Shown here piece after piece: positions 11,641-19,982 of a stretch of 64,000 nucleotides of DNA. The notes beneath the pieces were generated by a model, which worked only from the letters and a program-made list of their open reading frames with translations, did no database searches and was not told the origin of the DNA. Position numbers and translations under genes: made by a program. Source of the DNA: Larix kaempferi (lineage: Eukaryota > Streptophyta > Pinopsida > Pinales > Pinaceae); NCBI GenBank assembly GCA_027924585.1, contig BSBM01000092.1:6859001-6923000 (forward strand). The letters run 5' to 3'. Within the stretch, counting starts at the first letter, position 1, and each line of letters begins with the position of its first letter.

Positions 11641-12075
11641 GTAACTCTATTCGCCTTAACCTAGTCAATTATGTCTTTTTTAGTTGGCGGTGGGCCCCCG
11701 AAAGCCGCGAATCTCCACGTTGACTCTCCAACGTGGAACCGCGCGGGTTTCGGGGCGGAACCCGCGATGAACCGCGCGGGTTTTAGACTCACAGTCGCGA
11801 TGTTCATCGCGACTGTGAGGTCGGAACCCGCGATGTTCATCGCGTGTTCATGGGTGACAGTCGCGATGTTCATCGCGACTGTCTGGACGAAACTCGCGAT
11901 GTTCATCGCGGGTTTCTTCATGGAACCCGCGATGGTCATCGCGGCTTTTGTGGAAAAGCCGCGATGGTCATCGCGGCTTTTTGTGAAAAAGTCGCGATGA
12001 GGTTTTTTTTTTTTTTTTTTTTTTTTTCAAAAAATTTTTATGCTGGGGCTAAAATTTTCTGTGTTTTCTTGGCAG
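11641..12075 (+). other. 5'UTR intron of the PMD gene (element A)
   Basis: Donor CAG|GTAACT at 11640/11641 and acceptor TTCTTGGCAG at 12066-12075, one base before the start codon at 12077. The intron holds an array of palindromes (11735-12000) and a 26-base T run (12002-12027). Element C has the same arrangement (58078-58342), with its ATG two bases after the acceptor AG; D has the donor but has lost the acceptor. Confidence 0.7.
11735..12000. repeat. Array of CGCGATG-NN-CATCGCG palindromes
   Basis: About six consecutive inverted repeats of 24-32 bp share the core CGCGATG NN CATCGCG but differ in the outer arms, which still pair. The best is 11788-11819 with 15-bp perfect arms (CTCACAGTCGCGATG and its complement). 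Others are 11856-11883 (13-bp arms), 11889-11916 (arms GAAACT.../...GGTTTC) and one ending in CGGCTTTT. Related units lie at 17105-17222 in the same element. Confidence 0.85.
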
Positions 12076-12076
12076 G

Positions 12077-13525
12077 ATGTTGCGGAGGGCTCAGTCCGTA
12101 TGGCGGGAGAGAGATATTGATGCCGAGATTGTGGCGAGGATCGAGGATGATGGGGGGGTGAGACAGACTTTAGCCATGAGCGGACTCTTGAAGTTCGCTC
12201 AGATACCTTATATCCGTTCAGTGAGGAGACTCCTGAACAAGCTCGTTCAGTGGTGGGTGCCGGCAGAGGGTGCCTTTATTATTGGTGGTGAGAGGTTGGA
12301 GATTACTCTCACTGATGTATATTTTTTGACCGGTTTGCCTCGCTTGGGTGAGGTGGGTGATATCTCTCCGAGGTTGCCTCCAGGCGTGGATATGGAGGAC
12401 CTCTTACAGACCTTTTGTGGGGATGACGCTGTTTTGGTAAACAGCTCTATCAGTCTGAAGTTCCTACGTGAGTGGGATATGCGGGCCGTTGGTGCCTGCG
12501 TTCTGAGGGTTTTGGGTGCTGCTGCACCACATCGTATGTCTGGGGGGCAGACGGTGATGGTGGACTCCGTTCTACGGGGTACTTACTATGCTTGGGCTCA
12601 GATGTTCTTGGCCGGTGTCCGGAGAGATCTGGACAAGGCCGTGAGAGAGGGAGGTGAGTTCTGTTACGCCTCATTTTTATGTTGTTTTTTCTTTGAGCGG
12701 GTGCCGACCCTACGGCCACACGTACCGGTTCGTGCTGGTCTACCTAGCGAGCCTCGTATGATGAGGTGGGGGCAGATGATGCCTCGTGCTGGCGGTGGTA
12801 TCCGTGGCTTCTTTACAGAGGATTTTTTCCAGCAGTGGGAGCAGATGCCACTGGTGATCGAGGACTATCCATACGCCGGTATGGACTACCGGGGAGACCC
12901 GGAGATGCCACGTGCCCCAGGACAGGCCTGGAGCTTAGACGGTATGTTTTTGTGTCCTATGTGATGTTTATACCATATGTATTATGTTTGATCATGATGA
13001 TGTCTGTTGTATAGTATCTGATGGTTCTACTTGCTTTGTGCAGATATTGGTCCGGTACCACCACCTGACTATGTGGCTCGGCAGGGGCGGGCGGTAGTGG
13101 TTGCGCGTCCTCCAGTACCTGTACGTCCTCCTCGTGGTGGAGGATTTGGAGCCCGTGGGCGAGGGGTTGGCCCTCAGGACGATGCTATAGATGGTGTTCG
13201 ACGGACTTTGGCCCGGATCGTAGCTAGACTTCCAGAGGATGGCTGGAGGGACCTTGATCGGGACATTTTGCAGGGATGTCTCGGTGCACCGCCCGAGTGG
13301 CAGTCACTGTTGTTGAGGGCAGCGGTGCTTGCTGCGAGACACGGGGGTGGTGGAGGAGATGCTCCGGCAGAGCCGGCACCGGGGAGGATACGTCTGAGGG
13401 ACGACCCAGCAGGGCCAGCCGAGCGGCGAGTTCGGGGTCGTCATGACCCGGCTGGGCCAGCGGAGGTGGAGTCGGAGGAGGAGCCGGAGGAGGATCCTGA
13501 GGATCCGGAGGATCCTGATGATTAG
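12077..13525 (+). CDS. Plant mobile domain-like protein, antisense cargo gene of element A (two coding exons)
   Basis: Coding exons 12077-12941 and 13044-13525, joined over a 102-bp GT-AG intron (12942-13043, phase 1), give 448 residues with no stop. The N-terminal part resembles the aminotransferase-like plant mobile domain of MAIN/MAIL-type proteins and of transposons: GLLKFAQIPYIRS, a tryptophan-rich helix (LVQWWVPAEGAFII), LTDVYFLTGLP, FFFERVP and VIEDYPYAGMDY. The second exon begins IGPVPPP and ends in an arginine- and glutamate-rich tail. The gene runs opposite to pol and converges on the RNase H ORF. Its start is the first ATG after the 5'UTR intron acceptor. PMD proteins of plants act in transcriptional silencing; the role of transposon versions is unknown. 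Exon structure is conserved in C and D. Expression is an inference. Confidence 0.8.
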
Positions 13526-13679
13526 ACGTCATTGTACTTGCCCCCAAATGCTCATGAGTATCTGGGGAAGCATTTTTGTATGACAGATGTATTTTGTGTA
13601 TATCGAGTGCTGAGGGCACTTATGACATGTAGACGTTTTGGTTCGTATATATATGTGGATATATATTTTGGATATTTTG

Positions 13680-13915
13680 ATGTGTATGCACGTGGATGCA
13701 CTTTGTCTTTTGTATATGCTCATGGAGGCACATGTTATGCACGTGGATGCAGTGTGTTTGTAGATTTATATATGCCCGTGGAGGCACATGCTATGCACAT
13801 GGATGCATTATTTTGGTTTGTTTTATGCCCGTGGAGGCACATGTTATGCACGTAGATGCAATATTGGTTTTTTGTATATGCCCGTGGGGGCACATGTTTT
13901 GCACCTGGGTGCATG
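13680..13915. repeat. Tandem repeat, 53-57-bp unit, about four copies
   Basis: Units ATGCCCGTGGAGGCACATG...GCACGTGGATGCA begin near 13715, 13772, 13825 and 13878. The array lies between the stop codons of the convergent PMD gene (13525) and RNase H ORF (13921). GCACGTGGATGCA contains the palindrome CACGTG in two units and degenerate versions in the others. Confidence 0.8.
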
Positions 13916-13920
13916 TTTGT

Positions 13921-14358
13921 TTATGGATATGACATGATGTGATTGGTGTGCCAGTCGAGGACACTGTTGGCCATATTATCTGCTACACTATTGAGGTGTC
14001 TTGGGACATGTGTGAATGTAATGGATTCAAACTGTCTAACCATTTGTTTAGTGCGCAGGAATTTTCTGAACAGACAGGGATCGCGTACCTGGTAATCATT
14101 GTTGAGCTGGGAAACTAGGAGCTGTGAGTCCAAGAAAACGTTGAGGTGACGTATGCTCATCTGGAGAGCAGCGGCCAGGAGACCGGTCACGGCATCGTAT
14201 TCAGCTTGATTATTGGTGGCGGCACCTAAACATACTCCATCGATGTGAATTAACTCATGTGAAGGGGAGTATATTACCCAAGCTGCGGAGGCGAGATTGG
14301 GAGACCAACGGCTTGCACCATCAGCGAAACCGATATGGCAGAGTGGAAGAGGCTCCAT
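13921..14358 (-). CDS. Archaeal-type RNase H, separate ORF of element A
   Basis: A 145-residue ORF with the RNase H fold signature: D13 (FADGAS), E53 (AEYDA), D77 (FLDSQ) and D127 (VADNMA), plus the NNQAEYDA helix typical of the extra RNase H of Tat elements. It would remove RNA from RNA-DNA hybrids in reverse transcription. The Ty3-type RNase H in the upstream pol lacks its first aspartate, so this domain probably supplies the activity. It starts 108 bp after the pol stop. A pyrimidine stretch and CATGACCACAG directly before the ATG look like a splice acceptor, so it may be expressed by splicing. D and C carry decayed versions in the same place. Confidence 0.88.
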   Translation of the reverse strand: MEPLPLCHIGFADGASRWSPNLASAAWVIYSPSHELIHIDGVCLGAATNNQAEYDAVTGLLAAALQMSIRHLNVFLDSQLLVSQLNNDYQVRDPCLFRKFLRTKQMVRQFESITFTHVPRHLNSVADNMANSVLDWHTNHIMSYP

Positions 14359-14466
14359 CTGTGGTCATGCAGGGAAAACAAATATTTAGGTTTTTTTGAA
14401 AAAAATTTTGTGAACGAAAAACGTATGCCTATACTAAAAAATGGACGATGGTGTCCATGAGATTTT

Positions 14467-17226
14467 CTATGGGTAAAATCTTTTAAGGTACAACCCGTTG
14501 CGTGGGTTGCGTAAGGTGTTGCCTTCTGAATCGGTCAGAATGTATGCCCCCTGCCCGAGGCAGGTGTGTATGATGTAGGGGCCTTGCCACATAGACACGA
14601 ACTTCCCTTTTCCGGTTTTATCATGAGCTTGATCGTAAGCGAGGACAAGGTCTCCCTCCGAAAAGGTTCTTGGGTGGACGCGTTTGTCGTAACTTAGTTT
14701 CGATCTTTGTTTAGCGGCTTCCATGTTTTGAATGGCTGTGCGCCGATCTTCATCGGCCTGCTCTAGGAGCAGTAAACGTTGCTCGATCGGGGAAGTATCT
14801 GGTAGGAGCTCAACGGCGATGTGTAAAGCTGGGATCTGGCACTCAATAGGGAGGACAGATTCGACACCGTGAACTAAATGGAAAGGGGTAAAACCGGTGG
14901 CGGTTTTGGTTGATGTGCGGTAAGCCCAGAGTGCTGGGAAAAGCATGTGATGCCAATTGGACTTGTGCTTGTCTACAGTGCGTTGGAGAATGGTCTTCAA
15001 GATTTTATTGATCGCTTCGACTTGGCCGTTTCCTTGGGGGTAGTAAGCGGAAGAGAAATGGTGTTCGAATTTCAACATGGTTGATAATTCTTTCCAGACG
15101 GCATCTTCGAAGTGAGAGCCGTGGTCAGAGACTAGCTGTTGTGGCACTCCGAAACGAGCGATGACGTGGTTGAAGAAAAACCGCGCCGCGGTGTCGGCTT
15201 TGCAGTTATAGGTTGGCATGGCTTCTGCCCACTTGGTGAAATAATCTACGGCCACAATGATGTGTTTGTGACCGCCGGCTGACGGGGGGTTGCAGTCGAG
15301 GAAGTCTATGGCCCATTTGCAGAATGGTCCAACAGTGATGACTGGATGAAGGGGGGCAGGGGGGGTTCTTGCCTTGGGGGCAAAGAGCTGGCAGTTCTGG
15401 CAATGCTTGACTGCGGTGATGCAATCAGTAAACAACGATGGCCAAAAATAACCTGCCCGAATGATTTTCTGGGCGGTAGCCATGCCGGAGAAATGGCCTC
15501 CACAGGCACCGCTATGACAATCATTGAGGACTTGTTCTGCCTCACTATGGGATAGGCAGCGGCGTAAGATAGTATCAACGCCGCGTCGGTAAAGTACATC
15601 TCCAATAAGTAGGTATCGGGGTGCGTGGTGTCGTATGCGACGGCGTCCATCACGATCGATGTGTGGTCGGAATTTTTGAGTACGGAGGTAAGTCAAAATG
15701 TCTCCGTACCAAGGGTCGTCCGACGAAATGACGAAGATCTGCTCGTCAATCAGGTCCGTATGGATAACGGGTGATGTCGAAGAGGACGGGAGATCTGTAA
15801 TTAAGTGAGCAAGCGCGAGGGCTTTGGTGCTTTTGGGAGTCTTGAAAGTAAGGTCATATTCCTGGAGGATAATGACCCATTTAGCGACACGACCCTGAAG
15901 GAGTCTCCTGGTGAGGAGGTAGACCATGGGGTTGGAGTCGGCCACGACCGTGGTATGACTAAGCAAAATGTAGTGTCGTAGTTTCTGTACGGAAAAGACT
16001 ACAGCTAGGGCTAATCTTTCCTCGTATGGGTAACGTAGAGGTGGGCCAGACAAGGTCTGGCTGACGTAGTAAATTACATGCTCTTTGTGGGAAGCATCTT
16101 CTTGGACCAAAACTCCGGATACGGCATGTTCGGATGCCGAGACGTAAAGGGTGAAGTCTTGGGAAAAATCCGGTGGGGATATCAAGGGGGCTTGTGTGAG
16201 AGCCTTCTTGAGGGCTTCGAATGCCGTGTCTGCTTGTTCGTCCCAGACAAAGGGTATGTGGGTACGAAGTAAGCGTAAGAATCCATGGACTTTGGTGGCG
16301 TAATCAGGCACAAAGCGCCTAAGAAAATTGGACCGACCTTGCAAGCTCTGAAGCTGGCGAAGCGTGCGAGGAGGGGGAAGTTCTAAGATGGCTTTGACTT
16401 TCAGGGGATCAACGGTGATCCCGTCCTGGGAAACAATGAAACCCAACAACCGGCCTGCCGGGACGCAAAAGACACACTTGTGTGGGTTCAAGCGGATTTT
16501 ATATTTCCGACAACGCAGGAAAACTTGCCGGAGGTCGCTAAGGTGGTCTGATCGTTTTCGGGAACGCGCTGTGAGGTCGTCAAGATAGACCCGCAGGATA
16601 TGGACCAAGTCGTGAAAGCAGTAGGTCATGGCTCGCTGGAAAGTGGCACCAGCATTTTTAAGGCCAAAGGGCATGACTCGATAGGCAAAGGTGCCCCATG
16701 GGGTGGTAAAGGCAGTCTTGTACTGATCCTCCTTGCGGATGTGAATCTGGTTGTATCCGGAAAACCCGTCCATGAAGGATAGGACCTCATGGCCCGCACA
16801 CTCATCAATGAGTTGGTCAATGAATGGCGTGGGGAAATTGTCTTTTGGACAAGCGTGGTTTAGGTCGCGGAAATCAGTGCATACTCTAAGGGTGCCTTGC
16901 TTTTTGTTGACAGGGACGGGGTTCGACACCCATGTGGTGTACGGAATAGGGTAGATGAAACCTGCTGTTCGAAGTTTCTCGACTTCAGCCTTGACAGCGG
17001 GGAGCTTGGCAGGGTGAATAGGTCGCTGTTTCTGACGAACAGGGGGTACTTCCGGCCATGTATCGATATGGTGTTCAATGATGGCGGGGTCGAGACCAGG
17101 CATCTCGGTATAGGACCGCGCGACTGTCTGGAAAAAGGCCGCGATGGACCGCGCGGAAAAATGCAGAAAAGTCGCGATGGACCGCGCGACTGTCTGGCAA
17201 AAAGCCGCGAGGCGGAAGCCGTGCAC
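14467..17226 (-). CDS. Pol of element A: reverse transcriptase, degenerate RNase H, integrase
   Basis: A 919-residue open frame. Residues about 1-40 are translated palindrome repeats (QTVARS, SARSIAAF) joined to the conserved pre-RT block EMPGLDP. RT spans about 45-290 with D153 (FMDGFSGY) and YLDD at 214-217. The Ty3-type RNase H (about 355-470) reads YVSAS where the first catalytic Asp is expected. Integrase has an HHCC finger (H571, H578, C609, C612) and the catalytic triad D641, D701, E737 with 35 residues between the last two. Gag and protease are missing upstream: only 190 bp separate this ORF from the 5' LTR. The first ATG was taken as start, but the true start is uncertain because the repeats are not ancestral coding sequence. 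Confidence 0.93.
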   Translation of the reverse strand: MHGFRLAAFCQTVARSIATFLHFSARSIAAFFQTVARSYTEMPGLDPAIIEHHIDTWPEVPPVRQKQRPIHPAKLPAVKAEVEKLRTAGFIYPIPYTTWVSNPVPVNKKQGTLRVCTDFRDLNHACPKDNFPTPFIDQLIDECAGHEVLSFMDGFSGYNQIHIRKEDQYKTAFTTPWGTFAYRVMPFGLKNAGATFQRAMTYCFHDLVHILRVYLDDLTARSRKRSDHLSDLRQVFLRCRKYKIRLNPHKCVFCVPAGRLLGFIVSQDGITVDPLKVKAILELPPPRTLRQLQSLQGRSNFLRRFVPDYATKVHGFLRLLRTHIPFVWDEQADTAFEALKKALTQAPLISPPDFSQDFTLYVSASEHAVSGVLVQEDASHKEHVIYYVSQTLSGPPLRYPYEERLALAVVFSVQKLRHYILLSHTTVVADSNPMVYLLTRRLLQGRVAKWVIILQEYDLTFKTPKSTKALALAHLITDLPSSSTSPVIHTDLIDEQIFVISSDDPWYGDILTYLRTQKFRPHIDRDGRRRIRHHAPRYLLIGDVLYRRGVDTILRRCLSHSEAEQVLNDCHSGACGGHFSGMATAQKIIRAGYFWPSLFTDCITAVKHCQNCQLFAPKARTPPAPLHPVITVGPFCKWAIDFLDCNPPSAGGHKHIIVAVDYFTKWAEAMPTYNCKADTAARFFFNHVIARFGVPQQLVSDHGSHFEDAVWKELSTMLKFEHHFSSAYYPQGNGQVEAINKILKTILQRTVDKHKSNWHHMLFPALWAYRTSTKTATGFTPFHLVHGVESVLPIECQIPALHIAVELLPDTSPIEQRLLLLEQADEDRRTAIQNMEAAKQRSKLSYDKRVHPRTFSEGDLVLAYDQAHDKTGKGKFVSMWQGPYIIHTCLGQGAYILTDSEGNTLRNPRNGLYLKRFYP
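17105..17222. repeat. Palindrome-related repeats at the start of element A pol
   Basis: Units built on GTCGCGATGGACCGCGCGAC and GACTGTCTGG repeat here at the exact point where the gag-protease part has been lost. The GACTGTCTGG and CGCGATGG words also occur in the palindrome array of the PMD 5'UTR intron, 5 kb away in the same element. Confidence 0.8.
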
Positions 17227-17394
17227 GGAAAACGAGAAACGAACTCGAAAATTTAAAATTTAGGGCTGTTTTTGGGGGCCAAATCTCAGAACAGCAATGG
17301 ATCTGCTGTCTAAGATGGCAGATCTATGGATCCAATGGTTAAAAACTCATAAAAACTAAGATTTAATGGCAAAGCTAGAGATCTAAAGTTCAAA

Positions 17395-17411
17395 CCAAAG
17401 CGGAGTCGCCA
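17395..17411 (-). promoter_or_regulatory. Element A primer-binding site
   Basis: Four bases inside the 5' LTR the minus strand reads TGGCGACTCCGCTTTGG. The TGG start and position fit a tRNA primer site. tRNA-Arg is the primer I associate with Ogre-type elements, and this may be the same, but I could not compare it with tRNA sequences. Confidence 0.7.
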
Positions 17412-17415
17412 AAAC

Positions 17416-18139
17416 TGTTGGCTCGGTTTTGCAACCAAGCTTAGTGCTATGGGCACCTACTAACTAGTAGTAGCAGTTTCAATAGAAATAAAAACAATAA
17501 ACTAAATAAACAATACTTTTCATGGATCTAAGCAAGAATCTAAGCAAATAATTTAAATATTTCAAAAATCAAGAACAAGAAACATAAGAAATAATTTTTG
17601 TATTGAAAAGTGGGGGGCAAGCAAGTGCTTGCGATATTACCTCCAATGGTGAAGGTTGATGTTGAGCAACTCCCAAGATGAGTAGCTCCAAACTCCAATA
17701 GGTCTCTTTCTCCAAGGTTGCTTCAATGGCTAAAAGTGCTCATGGGAGATTTCAGCAGCATAAGGATGAGATAATGGAAGGATGTGAAATGAGGAGCCCC
17801 TACCACCTTTTTATAGGTTTTGGTGGTGAGGAATACCATTTGTGGTTTTGTGGAAACCAATGGTATTGACCAACATAGTTTAGGTAATTTTCCCTCCTTT
17901 TTCCTTTTTTGAATAAAAATAATATTTTAATTCCCTTTTTAATATTTTTGGGAATTTGGACCCTTTTTGAGGGTTTTTATGATTTTCTTGGAAAAATAAT
18001 CTTTTTTAATGGAAAAAGGGGTGTACCAAGGTCTTTTGGTGACCTTTTGTTGGTTTCAGAGGCTCAGATGGTGGAAAAGTGGACAAATGGGTCATGTGAG
18101 TAAGGGAATGAGCTAGTGAGCACTTTTTAGGTGTTAACA
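17416..18139 (-). repeat. Element A 5' LTR
   Basis: Same 724 bp as the 3' LTR, shifted by exactly 9,006 positions with no indel. It would drive the element transcript toward lower coordinates. The right target duplication is 18140-18144. Confidence 0.95.
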
Positions 18140-18144
18140 GTAAT

Positions 18145-18399
18145 TAGCGCATTAATTACCTTAATTAACTAGTTAATGACATATTATTGGAAATGACCTT
18201 TTTGGGTGCAGGTAACCTTTGTCATGTCTTGGTATGAATAATGATGTTAGAAATTATTGGATAAGATTTCCAATCCTTAGGTATTAGAAGAGTTTCAAAT
18301 AGAAAGAATGAGTAATGCGTGTTGCACTAGGGTTTCATGTTGGCTAGGTTTTTTTCTTTCATTGTTCGCTCTCAAGCCTGCCCTGTACCTTCTCGCTTC
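18145..18399. other. Spacer between element A and the LINE
   Basis: This is the right flank of the element A target site. No gene is visible. It may include the 5' untranslated part of the LINE that starts coding at 18430. Confidence 0.35.
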
Positions 18400-18429
18400 C
18401 ACCCCTTCTTACGACCCTAGGATGCCCTG

Positions 18430-19310
18430 ATGGATTCTAAATTGGGAGTGGCAGGATTACCCTCCCCCTCATCCTCTGATCCACTAGTTATGAAAAACAT
18501 TTCAACCAAGGACATCCATGCTCAGGCCAAGCTCCAGATTGGCTCTGCGGAGATCCCCCTGGATGCTAGAAAATCTATTTATCTGGAAAATAACAACAAC
18601 AATGTCCTCCCGCACGAAATTGGAAAAAGAGGAACCCACACCTATATAGCAAGAAATATCAAACTCCCTATCCTCGTCCTACTTGCAGAATGGATAAATG
18701 CTAGAGCTCAGCGAATGAAGGATCACGTTCTCATAGGAAAATTTGTAGGAATCTGGCCCACAGAACAAGCCCTCAGAGGTTGGATTGCTGCTAAATGGAA
18801 ACCCAAAGCTCATTATCATTTATAGTTAGGTTCCAAGGTATTCTTCACCATTATCTTCCATCACCTGGATGACAAAGCTAAAGCAGAGGACATAGGACCG
18901 TACTTCTTCAACTCTATCGGTCTGTATATGAGAAATTGGGTAGAAAGATTCATCCCCGAAAAAAAAAGACTTCACATGGGCTCCAATATGGATACGAATG
19001 TACTCACTCCCACAGAATTACTAGGACGAGGACACCCTCAAAGATGTAGAAAATACACTTGGAAGCTACGTTTGCTCGGTCGACGAAACGAAGCTCAACA
19101 AATACACCTCGTATTGCATAATATGCGTTTACATGCACATAGCCAATTCCCTCCTAGACACCATAAGCCTCACTCATGAGGGATCATACTGGATACAACC
19201 TTTGGATTATGAGCATGTCACCTTCCGTTGTCAAAAATTTCATGAGTACGACCACCTATACAGGGACTTCCCTCTAAAAATACTCACCTCTTTAATCTAA
19301 AAGAGGAAGA
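18430..19310 (+). pseudogene. LINE ORF1, DUF4283-like
   Basis: The first 131 codons are open and end with VGIWPTEQALRGWIAAKW, the hallmark part of the DUF4283 RNA-binding domain in plant LINE ORF1 and related proteins. A stop (TAG at 18823-18825) and frameshifts follow, but the frame can be traced through YFFNSIGLYM, W-x-RFIPEKK and a decayed zinc-knuckle region near 19220 (RCQKFHEYDH). ORF1 proteins bind LINE RNA; this copy is not functional. Confidence 0.7.
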
Positions 19311-19982
19311 CAAGGATGTTGATGGGTTCCAAAAAAATGGCAAAAAAATACGTAATGCTCGCAAAGCAGCACTAGAAAAGAAAAAAGAAGAAATCCCATC
19401 CATAAGCAATAGCTTCGCTACCTTGGATGGCCAACCAAAAAATCGAGAAGCTGAGGAAGGGATAGAAGAATACGCCCAGAAGAATGTCTCATATGAGCCT
19501 CAAAAATCATGGGAAAAGATTCCCAAAAATCCTGATTCCATGCCAAATATTGATCCCTGTGAACTTGATGAACAACTGCATGGACATGCAAGGCGCCAAA
19601 TCCACCCTGGAAGTAAACCCTCGTATCCAACAGGCGGGATCTGGCCCAGAAGTTATAATGGACGAAGAAATGGTGGAACTAGAAATTGGATACCTTGATC
19701 TGCTGGGTATGGAGGATGCATGCACTAGAAAATAATATGGATCCATCTCGGCTCGTCAAATCCAACTCCTACATGAATCCTTGGCTAAAGAAAAATCCCC
19801 CAAAAAATTCAGGGTTCTCAACCTTGCTCAAAAGGACAAGCAAAGACTTTAAAGGGACAATAAGAAGAGAGGACAGAAATCCGATCTACAAAGAGTCAAC
19901 CTCCTAGGCACAAGGTTAGTTGAATCAGGGAAATATGCCCAGCTTACGGAATTCTTTCCCTACTCTCAATCCTAGTTCCCCA

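Larger units (their letters stand above)
8410..18139 (-). mobile_element. Element A: complete Tat-like Ty3/gypsy retrotransposon lacking gag and protease
   Basis: A 9,730-bp insertion flanked by a perfect 5-bp duplication GTAAT (8405-8409 and 18140-18144). The two 724-bp LTRs show no difference by eye, so insertion is recent. In element order: 5' LTR, primer site, about 190 bp of leader, an open RT-RNase H-integrase frame (17226-14467), a separate archaeal-type RNase H ORF (14358-13921), then an antisense spliced PMD gene (plus strand, 11517-13525), a tandem repeat array, hairpin modules, a polypurine tract and the 3' LTR. Gag and protease are absent, so the copy must rely on other elements for particle formation. 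Family placement (Tat clade) rests on the extra RNase H, the degenerate Ty3-type RNase H and the antisense ORF. Confidence 0.93.

Noticed and set aside
11661-12000. ORFs on both strands with VAMFIATV/VAMNIATV-like repeats
   Set aside because: They are translations of the palindromes, which read alike on both strands, and lie inside the 5'UTR intron.
13680-13915. Regularly spaced repeats resembling a CRISPR array
   Set aside because: Spacers are also similar, units vary, and the context is a plant retrotransposon; it is a tandem repeat.
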